64,000 bases of DNA from ZC4RG17 sp036380875 (GTDB lineage Bacteria > Actinomycetota > Acidimicrobiia > Spongiisociales > ZC4RG35). Position 1 is the first letter of the stretch. Each line of letters starts with the position of its first letter. The stretch is from contig DASVDX010000087.1 in NCBI GenBank assembly GCA_036380875.1, forward strand, positions 30,888 to 94,887, written 5' to 3'. Below the pieces are notes generated by a model. It saw only the letters and a list, made by a program, of their open reading frames with translations, had not been told where the DNA came from and ran no database searches. Both the position numbers and the translations under genes were made by a program. Shown here in pieces: positions 9,106-17,693 of the stretch.

Positions 9106-9138
9106 GCTGAGGTAGGGCCCTGGGCGGCCTACCTCAGC
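9106..9138. terminator. Bidirectional hairpin terminator between DUF885 gene and M23 peptidase gene
   Basis: Perfect 11-bp stem (9106-9116 with 9128-9138), 11-nt loop, directly after the plus-strand stop at 9101. The minus-strand stop codon (9134-9136) lies in its right arm, the same compact design as at 6271-6303. Confidence 0.65.
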
Positions 9139-10306
9139 AACCAGCTTCCTTCAGAGTGGGGTAGGGATTGACCGCGTCGCCGTCGCCCGGATGGATCTCG
9201 AAGTGGAGGTGCGTCGGTCCCCCGCGGGCGTTGCCGGTGTCGCCCACGTAGCCGATCACGTGACCGGCCTGCACCCGGCCCGAACGCCCGAAGGCTTCGA
9301 GATGGGTGCCGATGTAGGTGACGCCGTCGTCGCCGTAGAGATAGAACTGGAGGCCGCCGATGGTCCCGGTCACGAGCTCGATCTTGCCGGAGACGGGGGC
9401 CCGCACCTCGGTGCCGCGGGGAGCGAAGATGTCGATCCCCTGGTGCCAGCGGCCGTCGGGCTTGCCCACACCCCAGTCGTTGACGTAGGTGCCGCCCGCA
9501 ACCGGGCACACCCAGCTCGCACCCGGGATGGACAGCACCTGCCCTATCCGAATCAGGTTGGGGTTCTTGAGGCTGTTGGCCTTGGCGATGGCCGAGGCCG
9601 TCGTTCCGTACTTGCGGGCGATGAGGTCCAGGGTCTCGCCCGCCGCCACGGTGTGGCTGGTGGTGCTGGAGCCGCCGCCTCCTTCGCCGGGGAGGTTGGA
9701 CGGCACGAAGCTCTTCCCGGACAGCGACAGGCGCGAGCCCACGAAGATGAGGTTCGGGTCGGTGATGCCGTTGGCCTCCGCCAGCTGGGAGACCGATAGG
9801 CCGTATTTGGCTGCGATCGATCCCAGCGTCTCGCCGGCTTTGACGATGTGGAAGGAGGTGGACGAGCCTCCGCTCCCACTGCCACCCGAGGGGATCGTCA
9901 GCTTTTGTCCGATCCGGATGAGGTTGGGGTTCTTGAGGTTGTTCGCCTTGGCGATGGCCGCCACCGTCGCCTTGTAGCGGTTGGCGATCACCCCGAGTGT
10001 CTCGCCGGCCGCCACGACGTGCACATCGGCGCCACCGCCACCGGAACCACCGGAGCCACCGGAGCCACCGGAACCCGGGATGTTGATCTTCTGACCGGGA
10101 AGGATGAGGTCCGGATTGGCGATGTCGTTGTGTTCCAGCAACGTCCGCAGGGACACGCCGTGCTTGGCGGCGATGCCGGACAACGTGTCACCGGGCCGCA
10201 CCTCGTAGGCGAGGGAGCCGGCCACCACCATCAGAGCGATCAGCCCACCGATGAGGTAGGCACGAAGGCGTTTGTTGGTCGACACCAAATAGGTCGACGT
10301 CAGCAT
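9134..10306 (-). CDS. Cell-wall M23 metallopeptidase with four LysM domains
   Basis: 390 aa. N-terminal TM or signal anchor (about 14-32), then four LysM repeats (about 35-80, 92-140, 150-195, 215-260) joined by Gly/Ser linkers, then an M23 LytM-type endopeptidase with HQGID and THLHFE supplying the zinc ligands. LysM binds peptidoglycan glycan; M23 cuts peptide cross-links, so a role in wall remodelling or divisome activation outside the membrane fits. LysM2 and LysM4 are near-identical in protein and DNA (KAN-LKNPNLIRIGQ), a sign of recent internal duplication. Shine-Dalgarno GGAGAGG stands 7 nt before the ATG. Confidence 0.92.
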   Translation of the reverse strand: MLTSTYLVSTNKRLRAYLIGGLIALMVVAGSLAYEVRPGDTLSGIAAKHGVSLRTLLEHNDIANPDLILPGQKINIPGSGGSGGSGGSGGGGADVHVVAAGETLGVIANRYKATVAAIAKANNLKNPNLIRIGQKLTIPSGGSGSGGSSTSFHIVKAGETLGSIAAKYGLSVSQLAEANGITDPNLIFVGSRLSLSGKSFVPSNLPGEGGGGSSTTSHTVAAGETLDLIARKYGTTASAIAKANSLKNPNLIRIGQVLSIPGASWVCPVAGGTYVNDWGVGKPDGRWHQGIDIFAPRGTEVRAPVSGKIELVTGTIGGLQFYLYGDDGVTYIGTHLEAFGRSGRVQAGHVIGYVGDTGNARGGPTHLHFEIHPGDGDAVNPYPTLKEAGC

Positions 10307-10392
10307 GTTGGGACCTCTCCGGCCCCTGACCGCCCGAGAGGGGAGTCAGCGTAATAGGGGTGGTGCGCGAAATCCAGATTCGGATTCGAGCG

Positions 10393-11433
10393 TCAGCCGA
10401 TCGAGATCGGTTGACGGCGTCCTTTTTCAGCTCGGAGTTGGCCACAGGCGGCGTCGATGTCCCGGCCGCGGGTGTCCCTGACCGTCACGTTCACGTCGAG
10501 GTCTTCCAGGATCTGGACGAACCGATCCATCGCCTCCTTCGACGGCGCTCTTTCTTTCGAGAGCGGCGTCGGGTTGAGGGCGATGAGGTTGACATGCGCC
10601 CGAATGCGGCGGGCGACGTCGGCGAGGAGGCGAGCCTGCTCGGGAGTGTCGTTGACCCCGTCCATCACCGTCCACTCGATGGAGACGCGCCGTCCCGTCT
10701 TCTCCGCATACTCCTTGGCCGCCTCTTCCAGGTCGGAGATGGGGTAGCGGCGGTTGATGGGGACGAGCCGGGAGCGCAATTCGTCGTCGGCTGCGTGGAG
10801 GCTGATGGCGAGGTTGAGCGGCCATCCCTCGTCGGCCAGCCTGCGAATCCCGGGGACCATTCCCACGGTCGAGACCGTGATCGAGCGCGGTGACATGCCC
10901 ATCTCCTCGATCATCCGCCGGATCGCCTCCCGCACCCGGTTGTAGTTGGCGAGTGGCTCGCCCATGCCCATGAAGACGACGTTCGTGAGCCGATCGGGCG
11001 ACCCCGGCAGGCCGATCTGACGGAGGAAAGCGCGGGCGTAGGCAACCTGAGCAACGATCTCGCCTGCTTCGAGGTGACGCTCGAACCCGAACTGCCCGGT
11101 GGCGCAGAACGTGCAGCCCAGGGCACACCCGGCTTGTGAGGAGATGCACAACGTCGTGCGGCGCGGGTAACCCATCAGCACGGCCTCGTACTGAGCGCCG
11201 TCGTCGGCCTCGAACAACCACTTGCGGGTCGTTCCCCCATCACCCACCTGGTCGGCGGCGACTCGGAACGGCCACAACCGGATCCCGCGACGTACCGACA
11301 CCGGCAGGTTGGTCATGGCCTCCGGGTCGAGGACCGGCGTCACATACAGCCATCGCCGCAGCTGGTCCGCCCGGTAGCCCGGCTCGTCCGGCAGCAGAGA
11401 CGCGAGATCGTCGGGAGGGGTCAGGTAAGCCAC
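10393..11433 (-). CDS. rlmN: Dual-specificity 23S rRNA (A2503)/tRNA (A37) methyltransferase RlmN
   Basis: 346 aa from a GTG at 11433; radical-SAM cluster motif GCALGCTFCATG and the C-terminal catalytic Cys in DIDAACGQL. RlmN adds a methyl group to C2 of A2503 of 23S rRNA and A37 of some tRNAs. The frame stays open upstream through the TetR gene, but family length and the N-terminus (LTPPDDLASLL then RADQLRRWLY) put the start at 11433, about 10 nt behind a TACCCT element. Divergent from the TetR regulator. Confidence 0.93.
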   Translation of the reverse strand: MAYLTPPDDLASLLPDEPGYRADQLRRWLYVTPVLDPEAMTNLPVSVRRGIRLWPFRVAADQVGDGGTTRKWLFEADDGAQYEAVLMGYPRRTTLCISSQAGCALGCTFCATGQFGFERHLEAGEIVAQVAYARAFLRQIGLPGSPDRLTNVVFMGMGEPLANYNRVREAIRRMIEEMGMSPRSITVSTVGMVPGIRRLADEGWPLNLAISLHAADDELRSRLVPINRRYPISDLEEAAKEYAEKTGRRVSIEWTVMDGVNDTPEQARLLADVARRIRAHVNLIALNPTPLSKERAPSKEAMDRFVQILEDLDVNVTVRDTRGRDIDAACGQLRAEKGRRQPISIG

Positions 11434-11491
11434 GCGCCAGCAAAGGGTAGGCCGGTGGTGCCCCAGGCGACCACGAGCAAAGATTTGGATT

Positions 11492-11507
11492 GAGTGAGTA
11501 CTCACTC
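11492..11507. promoter_or_regulatory. 16-bp perfect palindrome, likely TetR operator
   Basis: GAGTGAGTACTCACTC is a perfect inverted repeat, located just upstream of the -10 element TATTCT (11512-11517) of the TetR gene. TetR-family repressors commonly bind such TGAGTACTCA-centred palindromes. Binding here would shut off the tetR-ABC exporter operon by autorepression, and could also touch the divergent rlmN promoter. Confidence 0.8.
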
Positions 11508-11524
11508 CGGCTATTCTGTCGCCG

Positions 11525-12136
11525 GTGCCCACCTCTTCCAGCCGCGAGCGAGCCACTCCGCTTCCTCCCGATGACCGGCGATTGGCCATCGTCGAAGCCG
11601 TCGTCCCTCTGCTCGTCGAGCAGGGGCCGACCGTTACCACCCGCCAGATCGCCGAGGCGGCCGGCGTCGCCGAAGGGACGCTCTTCCGCGTCTTCCCCGA
11701 CAAGCGAACTCTCCTCATGGCGGTCGCCGAGCACTTGCTCGACCCGGACCGGGCTGAGTCGTCCCTCTTCGACGCCGTGGCCGATGCCCCTGACCTGGAG
11801 TCCAAGGTGGTGGCCACCATCGAGCACTCCCGCAAGCGAATGGAGCAGATCCTCACCGTGATGACAGCACTGCGTCACGTGGTCCACCAAGAGGGACCCT
11901 CCGAGGGGCCCCCGTCGCCGCCGGCGTTCCTGGTCGAGGCCAACCGCCGCCTCCTCGACGCCATCGCCGACCACGTCTTCGTTCCGCACCGCGACGAACT
12001 CCGGGTCACCCCGGCGAAGGCGGCATTGGTCCTGCGCAGCCAGATCTTCGGCATGTGGCACCCGGGCATGTCGCCCGGGTCGGTGCTCTCCGCCGAGGAA
12101 CTGGCATCGATCCTGCTGAATGGACTGGCCCGCTGA
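11525..12136 (+). CDS. TetR-family transcriptional regulator
   Basis: 203 aa. N-terminal helix-turn-helix about 20-65 (TRQIAEAAGVAEGTLFRVFPDKRTLL); variable ligand-binding C-terminus with MGMW-like Gly/Met-rich end. GTG start, 7 nt behind the -10 TATTCT, so leaderless. Its stop overlaps the ABC transporter start (TGATG). Most likely a local repressor of the exporter that is relieved by the exported compound. Confidence 0.9.
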   Translation: MPTSSSRERATPLPPDDRRLAIVEAVVPLLVEQGPTVTTRQIAEAAGVAEGTLFRVFPDKRTLLMAVAEHLLDPDRAESSLFDAVADAPDLESKVVATIEHSRKRMEQILTVMTALRHVVHQEGPSEGPPSPPAFLVEANRRLLDAIADHVFVPHRDELRVTPAKAALVLRSQIFGMWHPGMSPGSVLSAEELASILLNGLAR

Positions 12137-13872
12137 TGTTGACCCGTCTCCTCCGCACCCACCTCGAGCCCTACGGTGGCCCGCTCGTCGCCATCGTGGC
12201 GTTGCAGTTCATCAGCACGCTCGCCGCGCTCTACCTGCCCAGCCTCAACGCCGACATCATCGACAACGGCGTCGCCCGCGGTGACACCGACTACATCTTG
12301 CGGGTCGGCGGATGGATGCTCCTCGTCTCCCTCGTCCAGGCGGCGACGTCGGTCGGCGCCCTCTGGTTCGGCTCCCGAACCGCGATGGCGGTCGGCCGGG
12401 ATCTCCGCTCCGACATCTACGGCCAGGTCGCCCGGTTCTCCAGCCAGGAAGTGAATCGTTTCGGAGCGCCGTCCCTCCTCACCAGGACCACCAACGACGT
12501 GCAACAGATCCAGCAGTTGCTGGCCATGGGGTTCGCCATGCTCGTGATGGCGCCGATGATGGCGATCGGTGGCGTGCTCATGGCCATCCGCGAGGACAGC
12601 GGGCTGGCATGGCTCCTCGCCGTGGCCATCCCCATCCAGACGATCGTGGTCCTTGTGATCGTCTCTCGGATGATCCCCGGATTCAGGCTGATGCAGGAGA
12701 GGATCGACCGGATCAACAAGATCCTCCGGGAGCAGATCACGGGCATCCGGGTCATCCGTGCCTTCGTGCGCGAGCCCCATGAAACCAAGCGATTCGGGGT
12801 GGCCAACGAAGACCTGACGCGGGTCGCCGTGTCCACGGGCCGCTGGATGTCGGCGATGTTCCCGACGGTGATGCTCGTCTTCAACCTGGCGATCGTGGCG
12901 GTGCTCTGGTTCGGTGGCTATCGGATCGCCGACGGGGCGATGCAGGTCGGGTCACTCACGGCGTTCATCAGCTATCTGGCCCAGATCCTCATGTCGGTGA
13001 TGATGGCCACGATGGTCCTCGCCATGGTCCCGCGGGCGTCGGTGAGCGCCAAGCGGATCTCCGAGGTCCTGGCGACCGACTCGTCGGTGAGGCCACCGGC
13101 CGAGCCGGTCCATCCTGCACACGTGCGGGGCGAGGTCCGCTTCGAGAACGTCACCTTCGCGTACCCCGGCGCCGAGGAACCGGTTCTGGCCGATCTCGAT
13201 CTGGTGGCCTTGCCCGGGCAGGTCACTGCCATCACCGGCTCCACCGGATCAGGCAAGTCGACCCTCGTCGGCTTGATTCCCAGGCTGTACGACGTGACGG
13301 GTGGCCGTGTGCTGGTCGACGGAGTCGACGTGCGCGACATGGAGCCCGAGGAGCTGTGGCGGCGGATCGGGATCGTCCCGCAGCGGCCGTACCTCTTCTC
13401 GGGAACCGTCGCTTCCAACCTGCGCTTCGGAAAGCCCGATGCCACCGAAGAGGAGATGTGGGCCGCCCTCGAGGTCGCCCAGGCGGCCGATTTCGTGCGC
13501 GACATGCCCAACGGGCTCGATTCCCCCATCGCCCAGGGCGGCACCAATGTGTCGGGCGGGCAACGCCAGAGGCTCGCCATCGCGAGGGCGATCATCAAGA
13601 AGCCCGAGATCTACGTGTTCGACGACTCGTTCTCCGCCCTGGACGTGGCCACCGACGCTCGCCTCCGGAGGGCGCTGGCCAGAGAGACCGCCAACGCCAC
13701 CGTGATCGTGGTCGCCCAGCGGGTCTCCACGATCGTGGAGGCCGACCAGATCATCGTCCTCGAGGACGGAGTGGTCGTTGGCCGGGGCACCCACGACGAG
13801 TTGCTCGCCACCTGCGAGACCTACCAGGAGATCGTCTGGTCCCAGCTCGGTGCAGAGGAGGGGGTGGCATGA
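12136..13872 (+). CDS. Heterodimeric ABC exporter, subunit with degenerate NBD
   Basis: 578 aa: six-TM exporter domain (about 1-310) plus NBD. Walker A GSTGSGKST, signature NVSGGQRQ, Walker B VFDDSFSALD, switch VIVVAQRVSTI. The catalytic Glu after Walker B is Asp and the switch His is Gln. These are the known marks of the degenerate half in heterodimeric exporters such as TM287/288, LmrCD and BmrCD. It pairs with the next gene, 4-nt ATGA overlap. Substrate unknown: drug, lipid or peptide. Confidence 0.92.
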   Translation: MLTRLLRTHLEPYGGPLVAIVALQFISTLAALYLPSLNADIIDNGVARGDTDYILRVGGWMLLVSLVQAATSVGALWFGSRTAMAVGRDLRSDIYGQVARFSSQEVNRFGAPSLLTRTTNDVQQIQQLLAMGFAMLVMAPMMAIGGVLMAIREDSGLAWLLAVAIPIQTIVVLVIVSRMIPGFRLMQERIDRINKILREQITGIRVIRAFVREPHETKRFGVANEDLTRVAVSTGRWMSAMFPTVMLVFNLAIVAVLWFGGYRIADGAMQVGSLTAFISYLAQILMSVMMATMVLAMVPRASVSAKRISEVLATDSSVRPPAEPVHPAHVRGEVRFENVTFAYPGAEEPVLADLDLVALPGQVTAITGSTGSGKSTLVGLIPRLYDVTGGRVLVDGVDVRDMEPEELWRRIGIVPQRPYLFSGTVASNLRFGKPDATEEEMWAALEVAQAADFVRDMPNGLDSPIAQGGTNVSGGQRQRLAIARAIIKKPEIYVFDDSFSALDVATDARLRRALARETANATVIVVAQRVSTIVEADQIIVLEDGVVVGRGTHDELLATCETYQEIVWSQLGAEEGVA

Positions 13873-15842
13873 CCGACCGGCGTATGAAAGAGACAGAACG
13901 TGTTATCGCCGGCCCCGGTCACGGCCGCGGGCCGATGATGGGCGGCATCGTCGGCCAGAAGCCGATGGATTTCAAAGGCTCCGGCAAGCGCCTCCTCGGC
14001 CTGCTGCGGCCTCACCGGGTGAAGGTGGCAGCCATCTTCGTCCTGGCGATCGTCAGCGTGGTCCTCGCCGTGCTCGCCCCCAAGATGCTGGGCTGGGCGA
14101 CGGACGAGATCTTCACCGGCTTCGTCGGCTCCCAGCTTCCCGCCGGCGCATCGAAGGAGGCCGTGGTGGCGGGGCTGCGGGCCCAGGGTCGTGAGACGCT
14201 GGCTCAGATGCTGGAGTCGATGGATGTCGTCCCCGGCCAGGGGATCGACTTCTCGGCGGTCGCCGTGATCCTGCTCACGGTGAGCGGCGTGTATGCGGTT
14301 TCCGCCTTGGCCGGCTGGCTCCAGGGCTTCTGGGTCACCGACGTGGTGCAGGGAACCGTACGCAAGCTGCGCTCCGACGTCGAGGACAAGATCAACAGCC
14401 TTCCGTTGCGCTATTTCGATCGACAGCCCCGCGGTGAGCTGCTGAGCCGGGTGACGAACGACATCGACAACATCGCCCAGTCGCTTCAGCAGAGCATGAG
14501 TCAGATGATCACCTCGGTCCTGACGGTCGTCGGGGTCCTGGTGATGATGCTGTTGATATCGCCACTCCTGGCGTCGATCGCCCTCGTTTCGATCCCTCTC
14601 TCCGTGCTCGCCACGAGAAAGATCCTCCAGCGGAGCCAAAAGCTCTTCGTAGACCAGTGGAGACGGACGGGCACCCTCAACGCCCACGTCGAGGAGAGCT
14701 ACACCGGCCATGACTTGATCAAGGTCTTCGGCCGCCAGAAGGAGACCCACGAGCGGTTCGCCGAGGAGAACGAGCAGCTGTTCCGGGTCTCGTTCGGCGC
14801 CCAGTTCATGTCCGGGCTGGTGATGCCGGTGATGATGTTCGTCGGCAACCTCAACTACGTTCTCGTCGCCGTCATCGGCGGACTGCGGGTGGCGACTGGA
14901 CACATCAGCCTCGGCGACGTCCAGGCGTTCATCCAGTATTCGAGGCAGTTCACTCAGCCGCTCAGCCAAGTGGCGTCGATGGTCAACCTCCTCCAGTCGG
15001 GCGTTGCCTCGGCCGAGCGGGTGTTCGAGCTCCTCGACGCCGACGAGGAGCCGTCCGACTCCGAAGCGGTGCCGCCTGCCGACGAAGCCCGAGGCGAGGT
15101 CGTGTTCGAGAACATCTCGTTCCGCTACGAGCCCGACAAGCCGTTGATCGAGAATCTGTCGCTGACCGTGAAGCCCGGCCAGACCGTGGCGATCGTCGGT
15201 CACACCGGCGCCGGCAAGACCACCCTGGTCAACCTGCTGATGCGCTTCTACGACCTCGACGCAGGGCGCATCACCCTCGACGGCGTCGACATCTCGAAGA
15301 TGAGCCGAGCCGACCTGCGGAGCCAGATCGGCATGGTGCTCCAGGACGCCTGGCTCTTCGAGGGGACGATCCGCGACAACATCGCCTATGGCCGACCCGA
15401 CGCCACCTTCGAGGAGATCGTCGAGGCGGCGAAGGCGACCTTCGTCGATCGCTTCGTCCATACCTTGCCCGACGGCTACGACACGGTGATCGACGAGAAC
15501 GGCAGCAACGTGTCCGTCGGTGAGCGGCAGCTGATCACGATAGCCAGGGCGTTTCTCACCGACCCGGCGCTCCTGATACTCGACGAGGCGACATCGTCGG
15601 TGGACACTCGCACCGAGGCTCTCCTCCAGCATGCGATGGCCGCCATCCGCTCCGACCGCACGTCCTTCGTGATCGCCCACCGCTTGTCCACGATTCGCGA
15701 CGCCGACCTGATCCTCGTGATGGAGAACGGGCGGATCGTCGAGCAGGGCACCCACGAGGAGCTCCTGGCAGCCAACGGCGCCTACGCGGCCCTCTACCGG
15801 TCCCAGTTCGCCGAAGGCCAGGACCCCGAAGCCGCCGCGTAG
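13869..15842 (+). CDS. Heterodimeric ABC exporter, subunit with canonical catalytic NBD
   Basis: 657 aa. A 40-residue N-terminal tail, an enlarged first extracytoplasmic loop (about residues 75-120), six TM helices and an NBD with Walker A GHTGAGKTT, Walker B LLILDEATSSVD (Glu present) and switch FVIAHRLSTI (His present). Its signature reads NVSVGERQ rather than LSGGQ. In the heterodimer this weak signature faces the partner's weak Walker B, giving one dead and one live ATP site, exactly as expected. The frame is open upstream, but the ATGA overlap marks the start. Confidence 0.92.
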   Translation: MTDRRMKETERVIAGPGHGRGPMMGGIVGQKPMDFKGSGKRLLGLLRPHRVKVAAIFVLAIVSVVLAVLAPKMLGWATDEIFTGFVGSQLPAGASKEAVVAGLRAQGRETLAQMLESMDVVPGQGIDFSAVAVILLTVSGVYAVSALAGWLQGFWVTDVVQGTVRKLRSDVEDKINSLPLRYFDRQPRGELLSRVTNDIDNIAQSLQQSMSQMITSVLTVVGVLVMMLLISPLLASIALVSIPLSVLATRKILQRSQKLFVDQWRRTGTLNAHVEESYTGHDLIKVFGRQKETHERFAEENEQLFRVSFGAQFMSGLVMPVMMFVGNLNYVLVAVIGGLRVATGHISLGDVQAFIQYSRQFTQPLSQVASMVNLLQSGVASAERVFELLDADEEPSDSEAVPPADEARGEVVFENISFRYEPDKPLIENLSLTVKPGQTVAIVGHTGAGKTTLVNLLMRFYDLDAGRITLDGVDISKMSRADLRSQIGMVLQDAWLFEGTIRDNIAYGRPDATFEEIVEAAKATFVDRFVHTLPDGYDTVIDENGSNVSVGERQLITIARAFLTDPALLILDEATSSVDTRTEALLQHAMAAIRSDRTSFVIAHRLSTIRDADLILVMENGRIVEQGTHEELLAANGAYAALYRSQFAEGQDPEAAA

Positions 15843-15897
15843 ATTCGTCGGCGATGCCCGGAACCGGCAGCTTCGCGCCCCTTCCTACACTCGCCTC

Positions 15898-17262
15898 ATG
15901 ATCGACCGAATACGGCGCTCCTGGAGTCGTGATGCGGTCGGCTTTCGCCAGGGGGAACTGGAAGACGGCGATGGGATGGCAGCCACGGTCGTGGCGCTCA
16001 TCGGAGGTCCCGCACTCGTCGTCGGGGCGACCCTAGTGACGGCCGACTCGCTCACGATCGGCCAAGTCATGCTCGTGGCTCCGGTGGCAGCTCTGCTGGG
16101 ATGTTTCTTCGCTGGGTCCTCGGCGCGAATGGCTGCCCAGACCGGTGCCCCCGGGACCTGGATCCTGCGCCCTGCCTTCGGACGAACTGGGTCCGTTGTG
16201 GTTTCAGTCGCACGACTGGCGATGGTCGCTCTTTGGGCGGTCGTCGGTCTCAAATACGCCGGCGGCTGGGCCGAGGGCGCCGGCGACGCCTACGGGCTCG
16301 CCTTGCCGGCAGCGGTGTGGATCGGGCTGATCGCCGTCCTCGGCCTCTCGATGCTGGCCCTCGGGATCGAGACCGCCGTCAAGCGACTGATCCGCCTGCC
16401 CCTCTTTGCCGGCTCGGTCCTCCTCATCGGCCTTCTCGCCTGGACGGTCGCCTCTCGAGCGGGCACCCTCGAGGGAGATGGCAGCGGTCTCTTCTGGTCG
16501 GGCGTCCAGCGGGCGATCGAAGCTGCGGTCGTCTTCGTTCCCTACATCGAGTCGGTGGCACGCCGGCTCCACCACGACGAAGAGGCCATGCCCACGTTCA
16601 GCGTGTCATACGCCGTCCCCGCCACGCTGATGTTTGCCGCCGGGGCCGTGCTCGCCTTGTTGCTGCCCGACATCGACGACTTGACCGGCCTCAGCGCCAC
16701 GGGCAGCGCCGCCGCCATCGCCATCGCCTGGGTCGTCATCGCCGAGATCGATCAGGCCTTCTCAGCCTTCGTCGCCGCCGGGTCCGAGTCGATCGGGATC
16801 GTCAAGGTGGGAGACACGGTGCTCGTCGGCCTCCTCGCCGTCGCTCTCATCGTGGTGGCGGCGGTCGTGGCTCCGACGGTGCCCACAGACCTCGCCTTCC
16901 TGGCGTCGTCCATCGTGTTCCCGGCGGCGCTCATCGCCAGCCTCGACTTCCACCTGGTGAAAGACAGCTACTACCCCGAGGCGGACATATACGGGCGGAC
17001 GGAGAGGGCGATCAACCTGTCCGCGTTCTCCTGTTGGATCCTCGCCGTATTGGTCGGCCAGGTGCTCGACCCGGTCGGTCCCACCTTCTGGACCGACACC
17101 GTGGGTTTCCTCGGGGTGGACGTCGACTTGCCATGGAGGCTGATCGTGGCGATCGTCGCCGGCGCGGGTTATGTACTGATCGCCCGCTGGACGCAGCACC
17201 GCACCGCTTCGGTATACGAGATGCGCGACGTCAGCGTCTACGGGCACAACCCCGAGGGCTGA
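15898..17262 (+). CDS. NCS1-like nucleobase/cation symporter family permease
   Basis: 454 aa with about twelve hydrophobic segments. The N-terminus before TM1, WILRPAFG after TM2 and the late motif DSYYPEADIYGRTERAIN (compare the DYFVV..RYDVE.LY region of NCS1 proteins) point to the cytosine/purine/hydantoin/thiamine-precursor permease family. Substrate cannot be assigned; no metabolic partner is adjacent. A -10 TACACT lies 6 nt before the ATG, so leaderless. The stop abuts the convergent gene's stop with no gap. Confidence 0.7.
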   Translation: MIDRIRRSWSRDAVGFRQGELEDGDGMAATVVALIGGPALVVGATLVTADSLTIGQVMLVAPVAALLGCFFAGSSARMAAQTGAPGTWILRPAFGRTGSVVVSVARLAMVALWAVVGLKYAGGWAEGAGDAYGLALPAAVWIGLIAVLGLSMLALGIETAVKRLIRLPLFAGSVLLIGLLAWTVASRAGTLEGDGSGLFWSGVQRAIEAAVVFVPYIESVARRLHHDEEAMPTFSVSYAVPATLMFAAGAVLALLLPDIDDLTGLSATGSAAAIAIAWVVIAEIDQAFSAFVAAGSESIGIVKVGDTVLVGLLAVALIVVAAVVAPTVPTDLAFLASSIVFPAALIASLDFHLVKDSYYPEADIYGRTERAINLSAFSCWILAVLVGQVLDPVGPTFWTDTVGFLGVDVDLPWRLIVAIVAGAGYVLIARWTQHRTASVYEMRDVSVYGHNPEG

Positions 17263-17649
17263 TCAGGCCGAGACGTTGCGGGCCGCCTCCACCCACTTCT
17301 CGGCCCGGGTCAAGGGCACGTCGGCTGCCTCGGCCACCTTCTCGGCGTCGGCGTCCGCCAGTTGCTGGATGGAGTGGATGCCGGCCGAAGCCAGGCGCGT
17401 GGCGTAGACGGGTCCGATGCCGCTGATGTCTGTGAGGCTCGGCGCCTGCGGCTCGGTCGACCGGTCCGGGGCGGAGACGTCCTCGTCCTTCTCTTCCGGT
17501 TGCGACTTTTCGACCGGCCCCTCCGGCACCTTGAACGTCGGGAGTTGTGGCTCGCGGGGGAGGGCCACCGACACCAGTCGGTTGCGCATCGCCCACAACA
17601 CTGCACCGAGGCCGCCGAGTATTCCGAGGATCCGAGCAAACCGTCTCAC
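17263..17649 (-). CDS. Membrane-anchored helix-hairpin-helix protein (DUF4332-like)
   Basis: 128 aa: short TM anchor about 5-22, a charged linker rich in Glu/Pro/Ser, and a C-terminal double helix-hairpin-helix (DISGIGPVYATRLASAGI, then the QQLADAD and DVPLTRAEKW helices). Such 'fate-determining' HhH modules usually bind DNA or act as protein adaptors. GTG start, 7 nt behind TAGCCT on the minus strand. Role unknown. Confidence 0.75.
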   Translation of the reverse strand: MRRFARILGILGGLGAVLWAMRNRLVSVALPREPQLPTFKVPEGPVEKSQPEEKDEDVSAPDRSTEPQAPSLTDISGIGPVYATRLASAGIHSIQQLADADAEKVAEAADVPLTRAEKWVEAARNVSA

Positions 17650-17693
17650 GGGCCCCAGGCTAACCGGCTGGGGGCGTGGTTAAGGTGTGGCCG

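Noticed and set aside
13821..15755. A 644-codon antisense frame over the second ABC subunit
   Set aside because: Stop-free only because of GC-rich codons opposite a real gene; composition is His/Asp/Gly-rich with no fold. The same holds for long frames opposite htrA, aconitase, the TPP enzyme and others.
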